Shown: in pieces, positions 8,007-16,500 of the stretch
Numbering within the stretch: position 1 is the stretch's first letter
How the letters are laid out: the number at the start of each line of letters is the position of its first letter
NCBI RefSeq assembly: GCF_023074055.1
Contig: NZ_JADPKR010000062.1
Location: forward strand, 62,001-126,000
DNA: 64,000 nucleotides
Direction: 5' to 3'
Origin: Bradyrhizobium sp. 141
GTDB taxonomy: Bacteria > Pseudomonadota > Alphaproteobacteria > Rhizobiales > Xanthobacteraceae
The notes under the pieces: generated by a model
Seen by the model: only the letters and a program-made list of their open reading frames with translations
Databases searched by the model: none
Told to the model about the DNA's origin: nothing
Made by a program: the position numbers and the translations under genes

Positions 8007-9185
8007 ATGACCGATCTCCCCGACATTCCCCTGCCCACCGGAATCCGTTCGCGCTATGTCGACGGCATCAACGGCTTGCGCATGCATGTGCTCGAAGCCG
8101 GCTTCGAGACCAGGGGCCGTCCCTGCATTCTGCTGCTGCACGGCTTTCCCGAACTCGCCTTCTCCTGGCGCAAGGTGATGCCCACGCTCGCCGCGGCCGG
8201 TTACCACGTGATCGCACCGGATCAGCGCGGCTATGGCCGCACCACGGGATGGACCGCGGACTATGACGGCGATCTCGCGCCGTTCTCGCTCTTCAGCCTG
8301 GTGCGCGATGCGCTCACTTTGGTCTCGGCATTCGGTTACAGGCACGTCGACGTGATCGGGCATGATTTCGGCAGCCCGGTTGCGGCTTGGTGCGCCTTGA
8401 TACGGCCTGACGTGTTTCGTTCGGTGACGATGATGAGCGCGCCGTTCGGCGGACCGCCGCCGCTGCCGTTTGGCACGGTCGACACGCCGGCAAAGCCCGC
8501 CGCCGAAGACCCCGTGCATCGCGAGCTCGCCGCGCTGCCGCGGCCGCGAAAACACTACCAATGGTACTACTCGACGCGTGCGGCGAATGCCGACATACAC
8601 CGCGCGCCGCAGGGCGTGCATGATTTCCTGCGCGCCTATTATCATCACAAAAGCGCGGACTGGACCGACAACAAGCCCACTCCGCTGGCATCGTGGTCGG
8701 CGAATGAGCTGGCAAAGCTGCCGACCTACTATGTGATGGACCTGAATGAAACGATGGCGCAGACGGTCGCCAAGGAAATGCCGTCGCCGGCCGCGATCGC
8801 GGCCAACCAATGGCTGCCGGACCGCGAGCTCGCTTACTACAGCGCCGAATATGGCCGCACGGGATTCCAGGGCGGCCTGCAATGGTATCGCTGCGGCACG
8901 TCAGGCGCTTTCAACGCCGAACTGCAATTGTTCGCCGGCCGCAGCATCGACGTGCCCTCATGCTTCATCTCGGGCTTGCAGGATTGGGGCACTTATCAGC
9001 GCCCGGGCGTGTTCGAGACGATGCAGGAGCGCGCATGCCCGCAGATGCTCGGCCGCCATCTCATCGACGGCGCCGGCCATTGGGTCCAGCAGGAGCAACC
9101 CGCGGAGGTGAGCCGACGCCTGTTGGATTTCCTCGCCAAGACTCGCACGTCTGATTTGACCCGGGAACCTCGGCCCCTTATATAG
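8007..9185 (+). CDS. Alpha/beta hydrolase, epoxide-hydrolase-like
   Basis: A 392-residue alpha/beta-hydrolase. The oxyanion motif is LLLHGFPE (HGFP at residues 45-48). The nucleophile elbow is VIGHDFGS with Asp120, the Asp typical of epoxide hydrolases and haloalkane dehalogenases rather than Ser esterases. The catalytic His is probably in DGAGHWVQQEQP. A long cap (about 145-290) contains HYQWYY, possible proton-donor tyrosines. It probably opens epoxides or a related electrophile. The stop TAG (9183-9185) lies inside the promoter and operator of the next gene, mbfA. Confidence 0.85.
   Translation: MTDLPDIPLPTGIRSRYVDGINGLRMHVLEAGFETRGRPCILLLHGFPELAFSWRKVMPTLAAAGYHVIAPDQRGYGRTTGWTADYDGDLAPFSLFSLVRDALTLVSAFGYRHVDVIGHDFGSPVAAWCALIRPDVFRSVTMMSAPFGGPPPLPFGTVDTPAKPAAEDPVHRELAALPRPRKHYQWYYSTRAANADIHRAPQGVHDFLRAYYHHKSADWTDNKPTPLASWSANELAKLPTYYVMDLNETMAQTVAKEMPSPAAIAANQWLPDRELAYYSAEYGRTGFQGGLQWYRCGTSGAFNAELQLFAGRSIDVPSCFISGLQDWGTYQRPGVFETMQERACPQMLGRHLIDGAGHWVQQEQPAEVSRRLLDFLAKTRTSDLTREPRPLI
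9156..9184 (+). promoter_or_regulatory. Sigma-70-type promoter of mbfA
   Basis: TTGACC (9156-9161) and TATATA (9179-9184) are separated by exactly 17 bp, which puts the transcription start near 9191. It sits wholly within the last codons of the preceding gene. The palindromic iron operator overlaps the -10 box and the start point, so a bound repressor would block polymerase. Confidence 0.75.
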
Positions 9186-9205
9186 TTTAGAATAGTTCTA
9201 AACTA
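9183..9205. promoter_or_regulatory. ICE (iron control element) operator, predicted Irr site
   Basis: TAGTTTAGAA-TAG-TTCTAAACTA is a perfect inverted repeat with 10-bp arms and a 3-bp spacer. Its core TTTAGAA-N3-TTCTAAA matches the ICE consensus bound by the haem-responsive regulator Irr in Bradyrhizobium and other alphaproteobacteria. It overlaps the -10 box and +1 of mbfA. Established knowledge is that Irr represses mbfA when iron is low; the geometry here agrees. Confidence 0.88.
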
Positions 9206-9221
9206 TCGAAATAGGGCCGCC

Positions 9222-10193
9222 GTGAAGAATTTTGCCGATCTGACCGAGCGCGAGGTGCTTGCGGTCGCGATCTCCTCCGAAGAGGAGGACAGCCGTATCT
9301 ACATGACCTTCGCCGAGGACTTGAAGGAACGCTATCCGGACTCGGCCAAGCTGTTCGAGCAGATGGCCGAGGAGGAGCGCGGCCACCGGCACATGTTGCT
9401 GGAATTGTATGAGCAGCGCTTCGGCCCGCATCTGCCGCCGATCCGCCGCGAGGACGTCAAGGGATTCCTGCGCCGCCGCCCCGTCTGGCTCACCAAGAAC
9501 CTGTCGCTCGATGCCATCCGCAGGGAAGTCGAGACCATGGAGATGCAGGCGGAGCGCTTCTACGTGAAGGCCGCCGAACAGGCCGAGGACGTCGGCGTGC
9601 GCCGCCTGCTCGGCGATCTCGCCGAAGCCGAGAAAGGTCACGAAGAGACCGCCGCAAAGCTGACGGGCGAGATCCTGAATTCCGACGTCCGCGCCGAGGA
9701 GGATCGCACCAACCGCCGCATGTTCGTGCTGCAATATGTGCAGCCGGGCCTCGCAGGCCTGATGGACGGCTCGGTCTCGACGCTGGCGCCGCTGTTTGCG
9801 GCGGCCTTCGCCACCCACCAGAACTGGCAGACGTTCCTCGTCGGCCTTGCCGCCTCGATCGGCGCCGGCATCAGCATGGGCTTTGCGGAAGCTCTGTCCG
9901 ACGACGGTTCGCTCACCGGACGCGGCTCGCCCTGGCTGCGCGGCGTCACCTGCGGCGCGATGACAACGCTCGGCGGGCTCGGCCACACCGCGCCCTATCT
10001 CGTGCCGGATAGCTGGGCCAATGCGTTCTGGATCGCAACGGCCATCGCCTGCGTCGTGGTGTTCTTCGAATTGTGGGCGATCGCCTTCATCCGCTCGCGC
10101 TACATGGACACGCCGTTCCTCCAGGCGGTGTTCCAGATCGTGCTCGGCGGCGCGATCGTGCTCGCGGTGGGCGTATTGATCGGGGCGGCGTAG
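9222..10193 (+). CDS. mbfA: Membrane-bound ferritin MbfA, iron exporter
   Basis: A 323-residue protein. An N-terminal ferritin-like/rubrerythrin domain (about 1-150) has paired metal-binding motifs SSEEEDSRIY, EEERGHRHM, ETMEMQAERFY and EAEKGHEE. A VIT1/CCC1-type membrane domain (about 165-323) includes VQPGLAGLMDGSVSTLAPLF and ASIGAGISMGFAEALSDDG. That fusion defines MbfA, which exports Fe from the cytoplasm and protects against iron and peroxide stress. The start is GTG 9222, with AGGG at 9213-9216. The promoter and ICE lie immediately upstream, so derepression in high iron via Irr is expected. It stands alone as a single-gene unit. Confidence 0.93.
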   Translation: MKNFADLTEREVLAVAISSEEEDSRIYMTFAEDLKERYPDSAKLFEQMAEEERGHRHMLLELYEQRFGPHLPPIRREDVKGFLRRRPVWLTKNLSLDAIRREVETMEMQAERFYVKAAEQAEDVGVRRLLGDLAEAEKGHEETAAKLTGEILNSDVRAEEDRTNRRMFVLQYVQPGLAGLMDGSVSTLAPLFAAAFATHQNWQTFLVGLAASIGAGISMGFAEALSDDGSLTGRGSPWLRGVTCGAMTTLGGLGHTAPYLVPDSWANAFWIATAIACVVVFFELWAIAFIRSRYMDTPFLQAVFQIVLGGAIVLAVGVLIGAA

Positions 10194-10292
10194 GAGCTTC
10201 GCCCTCGGGGGCATGGCAATCGCGATCAAACAATTGTTGCAGGGCTCGGCCAAACTGCGCATCATCGTCACAACCAGAGCGGGAGGCGCACC

Positions 10293-11765
10293 GTGGCCAA
10301 ATCGGAATGGAGTTTCAGGAGCGCGGTCGAGCAATCGGCCGCATTGAGCGCGAAGAAGGTCTCGGCGGTCGAGCTCACGCATGACGCGATCGCCCGTATC
10401 GAGCGTCACGACGGCAAGATCAACGCGATCTGCGTCCGGGACTTCGATCGCGCGCTCGGCGCCGCGCGCGAGGCGGACGCCGCATTGGCCCGCGGCGAGC
10501 GCAAGCCGCTGCTCGGCCTGCCCTTGACGATCAAGGAGTCCTTCAACATTGCCGGCCTGCCGACGACCTGGGGATTCGTGCCGCAGAAGGATTTCAAGCC
10601 TGCCGAGGACGCGCTGCCGGTGGCACGCATCAAACAGGCAGGCGGGGTGATCCTCGGCAAGACCAACGTGCCGGTAGGCCTCAGCGACTGGCAGAGCTAC
10701 AACGACATCTACGGCACCACGAACAACCCCTATGACCTCGGCCGCACACCGGGTGGATCCTCCGGAGGATCGTCGGCGGCCCTCGCCGCGGGCTATTGCG
10801 CGCTCGCGACCGGCTCCGACATCGGAGGCTCCCTGCGTGTGCCGGCCTTTCATTGCGGCATCTTCGCCCACAAGCCGACCCTCAATCTCTGCCCGGCGCG
10901 CGGCGAGACCCCGCCGCCGTTTCCGGCCATTCCGCGCGAGGGCGACCTCGCCGTCATCGGTCCGATGGCACGCACGGCAGCAGATCTTTCCTTGTTGCTC
11001 GACGTCATGGCCGGACCGGATCCGCTGGACGCCGGTGTCGCCTACAAACTCGACTTGCCCGTTGCACGGCATCAATCGTTGCGGGACTTTCGCGTCCTGG
11101 TGATCGACAGCCATCCGCTGCTGCCGACTGACCGGGACGTCCGCGGCGCGATCGACAGGCTCGCCACCGATCTGTCGAAGGCCGGCGTGACGATCGCCCG
11201 CGAGAGCCGCCAGTTCCCGGACTTCGCGGAGACGTCGCGGCTCTACATGCGCATGCTGCTGGGCTTTCTCGGCGCATTCTTCCCGCCGGAGGAGTTTGCG
11301 GATGCGCAAGCCGGGGCGAGCCAGCTTTCGCCCGAGAATCGCAACCTCGGCGCGGAGCGATTGCGCGGCATCACCGGGAGCCACCGCGCCTGGGTGCTCG
11401 ACGCCGGCGCCCGCGCCGGCCTGCGTGCGCAATGGCGCGCGCTGTTCAAGAGCTTCGACGCGGTGATCTGCCCAATCATGCCGACGCCGGCCTTTCCGCA
11501 TGACCATTCGCCGGACCAGAGCCTGCGGCGTATCAGCATCGACGGCAAGGACTATCCCTATTCCGATCAGCTCGCCTGGCCGGGCATTGCGACGTTGCCA
11601 GGCCTGCCTGCGACGGCCGTCCCGCTCGGCCTGTCGAAAGACGGCCTGCCGGTCGGCGTGCAAATCGTCGGCCCATGGCTGGAGGATCGCACGCCGCTCA
11701 AGCTCGCCGAGCTGATCGAGCGCGAGTTCGGCGGGTTCGTGCCGCCGAAGATGTTTGACGATTAG
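10293..11765 (+). CDS. Amidase-signature family amidase (paralogue 1)
   Basis: A 490-residue amidase. The Ser-cisSer-Lys triad is visible: Lys81 in LTIKESF, the cis-Ser in RTPGGSSGGSSAA (about 156-157), and the nucleophile Ser180 in GSDIGGSLRVPA. The start is GTG 10293 with GGGAGG at 10281-10286. It hydrolyses a C-N amide bond, releasing ammonia or an amine. The protein is full length for the family and no GatC-like partner gene lies next to it, unlike the second amidase at 32090. It sits 100 bp after mbfA and shows no functional link to it. Confidence 0.88.
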   Translation: MAKSEWSFRSAVEQSAALSAKKVSAVELTHDAIARIERHDGKINAICVRDFDRALGAAREADAALARGERKPLLGLPLTIKESFNIAGLPTTWGFVPQKDFKPAEDALPVARIKQAGGVILGKTNVPVGLSDWQSYNDIYGTTNNPYDLGRTPGGSSGGSSAALAAGYCALATGSDIGGSLRVPAFHCGIFAHKPTLNLCPARGETPPPFPAIPREGDLAVIGPMARTAADLSLLLDVMAGPDPLDAGVAYKLDLPVARHQSLRDFRVLVIDSHPLLPTDRDVRGAIDRLATDLSKAGVTIARESRQFPDFAETSRLYMRMLLGFLGAFFPPEEFADAQAGASQLSPENRNLGAERLRGITGSHRAWVLDAGARAGLRAQWRALFKSFDAVICPIMPTPAFPHDHSPDQSLRRISIDGKDYPYSDQLAWPGIATLPGLPATAVPLGLSKDGLPVGVQIVGPWLEDRTPLKLAELIEREFGGFVPPKMFDD

Positions 11766-11776
11766 CGTTCACCGCG

Positions 11777-11948
11777 CGTCATTGCGAGCGCAGCGACTTG
11801 TCCGCCGAAGCTTTAGCGAAGGCGGAAGCAATCCAGACTGTCACCGCGGAACGATTCTGGATTGCCTCGTCGCAAGGGCTCCTCGCAATGACGGAGCAAA
11901 ACAATTTCGAGATTCCGGGCCCCCGCTCCGCGCGGCCCGGAATGACGG
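11777..11948. repeat. CGTCATTGCGAGCGCAGCGA intergenic repeat
   Basis: CGTCATTGCGAGCGCAGCGA begins the element, and CAATGACGG closes its first part near 11893. GTCCGCCGAAGC and TTTAGCGAAGGCGGA form an inner stem. A second palindrome, CCGGGCCCCCGCTCCGCGCG then GCCCGGAATGACGG, ends the spacer. Confidence 0.65.
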
Positions 11949-11963
11949 AAAGAAGGGAACACC

Positions 11964-12317
11964 ATGGGCAACGATCTCGATCAACTCACCGCGCTCAACC
12001 GCGACTACGTTGCCTCCGTGCAGAACTGCGACGTCAAGCGTTTCGACGAGATCCTGGCGCCGGAGTTCTACTGCTCCAATCCCGACAAGACGTTGGTCGA
12101 CCGCGCAGCCTTCCTGGAGCAAACGGCGCGGCCGATCGCGATCCGCAATTTACATGAGCACGACGTCATCATCCGCATCATGGGCGACTTCGCGATCATT
12201 CATGCCGCGACGAGCTACACCACCGCCGACGGCCAGCAGGCGACAGGGCGGTATACCGACTGCTGGGCGAAGCAGAATGGCAGGTGGCTGGCGGTGTCCG
12301 CGCACGTGTCGCGGTGA
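11964..12317 (+). CDS. NTF2-like (SnoaL/DUF4440-type) protein
   Basis: A 117-residue small cone-fold protein. LTALNRDYVASVQNCDVKRFDEILAPEFYCSNP is the long first helix and following turn, and a curved sheet includes IRIMGDFAIIHAATSY and GRYTDCWAKQNGRWLAVSAH. This is the NTF2-like family, whose members include isomerases, dehydratases and ligand-binding proteins. The sequence does not tell which. AGGGAA at 11954-11959 serves the ATG at 11964. It is monocistronic, between two repeat blocks. Confidence 0.8.
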   Translation: MGNDLDQLTALNRDYVASVQNCDVKRFDEILAPEFYCSNPDKTLVDRAAFLEQTARPIAIRNLHEHDVIIRIMGDFAIIHAATSYTTADGQQATGRYTDCWAKQNGRWLAVSAHVSR

Positions 12318-12325
12318 GATTTTTA

Positions 12326-12537
12326 CCTCTCCCCGCAATGCGGGGAGAGGTCGACGCCGGAGCGTAGCGGAGGCGGCGGGTGAGGGGCATGGCACTCTGC
12401 CGGCCTCTAACTCGCTATTGCCGGACCAATCAATCGAGGAGTCGGAGAGCCTTATTGCATGGCATCGCCCTGCACAGCCCCTCACCCGGATCGCCTGGGG
12501 CGATCCGACCTCTCCCCGCAAAGAGCGGGGAGAGGTG
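12326..12537. repeat. CCTCTCCCCGC...GGGGAGAGG repeat block, copy 1
   Basis: CCTCTCCCCGCAATGCGGGG then AGAGG at the left and CCTCTCCCCGCAAAGAGCGG then GGAGAGG at the right are hairpins, with GGCGGGTGAGGGGCATG and GCCCCTCACCCGGATCG between them. It lies between convergent genes and could end transcripts from both sides. Relatives are at 36640 and 51567. Confidence 0.75.
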
Positions 12538-12544
12538 AAAGCGC

Positions 12545-13633
12545 TCAGCTATCAAACATGATCACGCTGCGCAGCGTCTTGCCGGCTTTCATGTTGGCAA
12601 AGCCCTCATTGATCTCGCTTAGCTTCAGCTTGGCCGAGATCCAGTCTTCCAGGTGCAGCCGTCCCCGCAGGTAGAAATCGACCAGCCGCGGCATGTCGAC
12701 GCGAAAGTGGTTCGAGCCCATCGAGGAGCCCTGGATCTTGCGCTCGCGCAGGAAGTCGAAGCCGTGCAGCTCGATCTTCTGGCCGAACGGAATCATGCCG
12801 ACGATGGTGGCGGTGCCGCCGGAGGCGAGCATGCCGAACGCCTGCTCTGCGGTCTCCTTGCGGCCGAGCACCTCGAAGGAATGATGCACGCCGCCATTGG
12901 TGAGGTCGCGCACCTGCTTCACGACATCGCCATCGGCGGGGTTGATGATGTCGGTGGCACCCAGCTTGGTCGCGAGCTGGAGCTTTGCGGGATTGGTGTC
13001 GATGGCGATGATGCGGCCGGCGCCGGCGATCTGCGCGCCGTTGATCGCGGCCATGCCGACGCCGCCGCAGCCGATCACGGCAACGGTCTCGCCCGCCGTC
13101 ACTTTCGCCGTGTTCACCACCGCGCCGTAGCCCGTGATGACGCCGCAGCCGATCAGCGCGGCGAGATCGAGCGGCATTTCTTTCCGGATTTTGACGATCG
13201 CGTTCTCGTGCACCAGCATCTGCTCGGCGAAGGACGAAAGATTGAGGAACTGGTGCAGTTTCTCCGGCTTCGACCATTGCATCCGGTTGGAGGCGCCCGG
13301 CAGCAACTTCACCGTGGTGTCGGTGCAGAGCACGGTGCGGCCCGTGGTGCAGTTGTCGCAGGTGCCGCAGAACACCGACAGACAAGTGACGACGTGGTCG
13401 CCTGGCTTGACGTAAGTGACGTCGGAGCCGACCTGCTCGACGATGCCGGCGGACTCGTGGCCGAGCACCGCGGGCAGCGGATGCGGATAGAGGCCTTCCA
13501 TGAAGTGCAGGTCGGAATGACAGAGCCCGGCGACCGCCGTGCGGATCAGCACCTCGCGCGGCCCCGGCTTCGGCAGGCTGACATCCTCGATGACCAGCGG
13601 CTGATTGACTTCATAGAGGACGGCGGCCTTCAT
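12545..13633 (-). CDS. Zinc-dependent alcohol dehydrogenase (MDR superfamily)
   Basis: A 362-residue medium-chain dehydrogenase starting at ATG 13633 (MKAAVLYEVNQPLVIEDV). Catalytic zinc ligands are Cys38 in GLCHSD and the His-Glu of LGHESAGIV (59-60). Structural zinc cysteines 89, 92, 95 and 103 lie in the CGTCDNCTTGRTVLC region. The cofactor motif GCGGVGMAAI is near residue 180, and AIDTNPAKL has the Asp that prefers NAD. It oxidises an alcohol or reduces an aldehyde. It begins 43 bp after the acyl-CoA dehydrogenase stop on the same strand, so the pair is probably one operon. GGGAG precedes the ATG. Confidence 0.9.
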   Translation of the reverse strand: MKAAVLYEVNQPLVIEDVSLPKPGPREVLIRTAVAGLCHSDLHFMEGLYPHPLPAVLGHESAGIVEQVGSDVTYVKPGDHVVTCLSVFCGTCDNCTTGRTVLCTDTTVKLLPGASNRMQWSKPEKLHQFLNLSSFAEQMLVHENAIVKIRKEMPLDLAALIGCGVITGYGAVVNTAKVTAGETVAVIGCGGVGMAAINGAQIAGAGRIIAIDTNPAKLQLATKLGATDIINPADGDVVKQVRDLTNGGVHHSFEVLGRKETAEQAFGMLASGGTATIVGMIPFGQKIELHGFDFLRERKIQGSSMGSNHFRVDMPRLVDFYLRGRLHLEDWISAKLKLSEINEGFANMKAGKTLRSVIMFDS

Positions 13634-13676
13634 CGAGCACTCCCTGGCGCATTTCTTGTTGAGCGTGGAGTGCAGC

Positions 13677-15461
13677 CTACGCCGCCAGAACCAGTTCGCC
13701 AACCTCGCTCATGGCGGCTGCGCTGCCGCCGAGCAGCAGCGCTGCGATCTTGGCTTGCGTCGCATTTTCCGTGAGCCGGAACGGATCGATCGGTGACACC
13801 CGGTGATCGATCACGAGCCGCGACAACAGCAGCCGGCGCGCATCGCCGCGCATCTCGTGGATGCGGTGCGCCTCCCAGGCGAGCGCGACCGCGCTTGCGA
13901 CATGATAGAGCAGGCTCGTGGCGCGCCGCGCATCGGATTCGTTTTCGGCCTTGCCCGCCACTTCGCGTGCGAAGCCGACAGCGCGATCGACGAGACCGTG
14001 CAAACGGTCGCGCCAGGCCTGCGGCACGGAGGCGCTGTCGTCGAGGCGGGCGTGCAGATCGGCGGCGAGCGCGGATTCGGCGCCGTGGCGACCGACTGCG
14101 CGCCTGAGCGTATCGATCGCCACGATGTTGCCCGTGCCTTCCCAGACCGAGCCGAGATGGGCATCGCGCAGCAGGCGAGCGGTGGCGAACTCCTCGATAT
14201 AACCGATGCCGCCGCGTATCTCGAGCGCATCGCCGCAGACCTTTCGCGCATCGCGGGTGGCGCGGAATTTCAGCGTCGGGGTGAGGATGCGCAACAGCGC
14301 CGCCGCATCCTGGCTGCCGGCCTCGGCACGGTCGAGTGCGTCCGCGGTGAGAAAACTCATCGACAGCGCCTGCTCGACCGGCAGCATGATTTTCAGCATC
14401 TGCCGCCGGCCGAGCGGCAGGTCGATGATGCGCTGGCCGAACACGACACGATTTGTCGCGACCGTCATCGCATCATGATAGGCGCGGCGCATCAGTGCGG
14501 TGGACTTGACGCCGTTGGAGAGCCGCGACGAGTTCACCATCTCGGCCATCTGCACGAAGCCGCGATCGAGCTTGCCGACCGCATAGGCGATCGCGCCTTC
14601 GAGCTTGATCTCACCTGATGCCATCGAGCGGGTGCCGAGCTTGTCCTTGAGACGCACGATCCGGTAATGGTTCTGCGAGCCGTCGTCGAGGAAACGCGGC
14701 ATCAGGAACAGGCCAACGCCGCGCGTGCCGGGGCCGGCGCCTTCGGGGCGCGCCAGCAGCATCACCACCTTGGCGTCGGCATTCGAGCAGAACCATTTTT
14801 CGCCGTGAAGCCGCCAATGGTCGCCCTCCTGTACCGCGCGCGTGGTCAGCGTGCCGACATCGGAGCCGCCCTCCTTCTCAGTCATGAACTGGCCGCCCTG
14901 AGTCAGCTTGCTCATGTCGGTCGAGGTCAGACCGTCGAGATATTTCGCCTTGAGCGCCTCGCTGCCGAAATTCGCCAGCAGCTTGGCACAGCCGTCGGTG
15001 ACGTTGATCGGACAGCCCATGCCGAATTCGGTCTGGTTGAACAGGAAGGTGAAGGCGTGCTTGGCAACGACTGGATATTTGTCCGGCCAGCCCATGATGC
15101 CTTTGCGGATCGAGAGCGCGTGGATGCCGAACTCCCCGAACGCTGCATTCTCCAGCTCGCGATAGGCCGGGTGATACTCGATCCACTGCACGTCGCGGCC
15201 GAACTTGTCGCGCTGGTGCAGCAGCGGCGTGTGCCGGTCGGCGAGACGCGCGCACTCGTCGAGACGGCCACCGGCGAGTTCACCGAGACGGTCGAGATGC
15301 GGCTCGATGTGACGGAACAGCGTGTCCGGCAGATGGATGCGCAGGAGGTCGGTGAGCGCGGGATCGGCGCGGTAGAAATTCATGCCAGATGTATCGGGCG
15401 CCAGCAGGCCGGGTTGCTCGGCCGCGGCGTTTTTCGGCTGTGCTGTGACCGACTTGTGCAT
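13677..15461 (-). CDS. AidB-like acyl-CoA dehydrogenase family protein
   Basis: A 594-residue flavoprotein of the acyl-CoA dehydrogenase superfamily, AidB-like branch. The N-terminal helical domain has an extra leader of about 50 residues. The FAD/substrate beta domain has MTEKEGGSDVGTLTTRA and LHGEKWFCSNADA, and the C-terminal domain has IRGGIGYIEEFATARLLRDA followed by GSVWEGTGNI. AidB proper binds DNA and is about 540 residues; this one has a longer C-terminal helical extension (from about 490). The partner alcohol dehydrogenase downstream suggests a metabolic role in acyl or aldehyde oxidation rather than alkylation repair, but that is inference. Confidence 0.85.
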   Translation of the reverse strand: MHKSVTAQPKNAAAEQPGLLAPDTSGMNFYRADPALTDLLRIHLPDTLFRHIEPHLDRLGELAGGRLDECARLADRHTPLLHQRDKFGRDVQWIEYHPAYRELENAAFGEFGIHALSIRKGIMGWPDKYPVVAKHAFTFLFNQTEFGMGCPINVTDGCAKLLANFGSEALKAKYLDGLTSTDMSKLTQGGQFMTEKEGGSDVGTLTTRAVQEGDHWRLHGEKWFCSNADAKVVMLLARPEGAGPGTRGVGLFLMPRFLDDGSQNHYRIVRLKDKLGTRSMASGEIKLEGAIAYAVGKLDRGFVQMAEMVNSSRLSNGVKSTALMRRAYHDAMTVATNRVVFGQRIIDLPLGRRQMLKIMLPVEQALSMSFLTADALDRAEAGSQDAAALLRILTPTLKFRATRDARKVCGDALEIRGGIGYIEEFATARLLRDAHLGSVWEGTGNIVAIDTLRRAVGRHGAESALAADLHARLDDSASVPQAWRDRLHGLVDRAVGFAREVAGKAENESDARRATSLLYHVASAVALAWEAHRIHEMRGDARRLLLSRLVIDHRVSPIDPFRLTENATQAKIAALLLGGSAAAMSEVGELVLAA

Positions 15462-15690
15462 GATCGTCCTCTATCGTTTCCGCCATCCGGACATTTTGCG
15501 CTGATTTGGCGCTTGCCGCTTTGGATGATGTCGATCATGCTCCAGCCGCGGATCGCGATAAAGCCGCGAATTGTCAGGGCGGCATGATCGCCGTGAGGGA
15601 GCAATTCGCCCTGCGGAATTGCGACCGCCGGCTGGTTGTTCGCGCGGCCCATGCATAGATCAACCTCTTCCTGTCCTAAGAGATCACGCC

Positions 15691-16392
15691 ATGGAACATC
15701 CGAAATACAAGATCGCTCTCATCGTCGGTGCCGGCGAAGGATTGAGCGCCTCGCTGGCGCGCTTGCTCGCCGCGCAAGGCATTCGCGTTGCGCTGGCAGC
15801 CAGAAAGATCGAGAAGCTCGGCGCGCTCTGCAGCGAGACCGGCGCGAAAGCCTATGCCTGCAACGCGACGGAGCCCGAGGAGGTCGAACGCCTGTTCGGC
15901 CTCGTCGAGCGCGAGATCGGTACGCCCGATCTCGTCGTCTACAATGCCAGCGGTCGCGCCCGCGGGCCGATCGTGGATCTCGTTCCGGCCGAGGTGGCGC
16001 AGGCCATCGCGGTCAGCGCCTATGGCGGCTTCCTGGTGGCGCAGCAGGCGGCCAAGCGCATGCTACCGAACAAGCACGGCGCGATCCTGTTCACCGGTGC
16101 CTCCGCCAGCGTCAAGGGCTACACGCAATCGGCCTCGTTCGCGATGGGCAAGTTCGCGTTGCGTGGGCTCGCGCAGAGCCTGGCGCGCGAACTGTCGCCG
16201 CAAGGCATCCATGTCGCGCATTTCGTAATCGACGGCGGCATCAAGAGCGCGGCGCGGAGCGAGCCGGATGACAAGCCGGACTCGATGCTCGATCCCGACG
16301 CGATCGCGGAGAGCTATTGGAACGTGCTGCAGCAGCCGCGCAGTGCCTGGAGCTGGGAGCTCGAGCTGCGACCCTGGGTGGAGAAGTTTTGA
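15691..16392 (+). CDS. SDR-family protein with Phe in place of the catalytic Tyr
   Basis: A 233-residue SDR starting at ATG 15691 (MEHPKYKIALIVGAGEGLSA). The cofactor loop VGAGEGLSASLA is a variant of GxxxGxG and VVYNASGRA replaces the usual NNAG. In the catalytic region TGASASVKGYTQSASFAMGK the Ser and Lys are kept, but the YxxxK Tyr is Phe (FAMGK). A nearby Tyr six residues upstream (GYTQ) might substitute. The C-terminus is short and ends ELRPWVEKF. It precedes an enoyl-CoA hydratase by 108 bp of repeat, so a fatty or acyl-CoA role is possible. Confidence 0.82.
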   Translation: MEHPKYKIALIVGAGEGLSASLARLLAAQGIRVALAARKIEKLGALCSETGAKAYACNATEPEEVERLFGLVEREIGTPDLVVYNASGRARGPIVDLVPAEVAQAIAVSAYGGFLVAQQAAKRMLPNKHGAILFTGASASVKGYTQSASFAMGKFALRGLAQSLARELSPQGIHVAHFVIDGGIKSAARSEPDDKPDSMLDPDAIAESYWNVLQQPRSAWSWELELRPWVEKF

Positions 16393-16393
16393 T

Positions 16394-16484
16394 GCCGTAG
16401 GGTGGGCAAAGGGCGCGTAGCGCCGTGCCCACCATCTCGGACGGAGAAAGAAATGGTGGGACGCTTCGCTTTGCCCACCCTATG
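16394..16484. repeat. GTAGGGTGGGCAAAG inverted repeat, copy 2
   Basis: GCCGTAGGGTGGGCAAAGGG pairs with CTTTGCCCACCCTATG, and GTGCCCACCATCTC with GAAATGGTGGGAC lies inside. It fills the spacer between the SDR and enoyl-CoA hydratase genes. Confidence 0.75.
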
Positions 16485-16500
16485 AGAGCAGGGAGGAATC

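Noticed and set aside
9198..11663. A very long open frame (about 820 codons) on the minus strand opposite mbfA and the amidase
   Set aside because: It is the mirror of strongly GC-biased codons in the real plus-strand genes; the translation is low-complexity, rich in Arg/His/Ala, and shows no domain.
12326..12537. Coding extension past the NTF2-like gene
   Set aside because: The open frames here run through inverted repeats that recur at 36640 and 51567, so the sequence is repeat, not gene.
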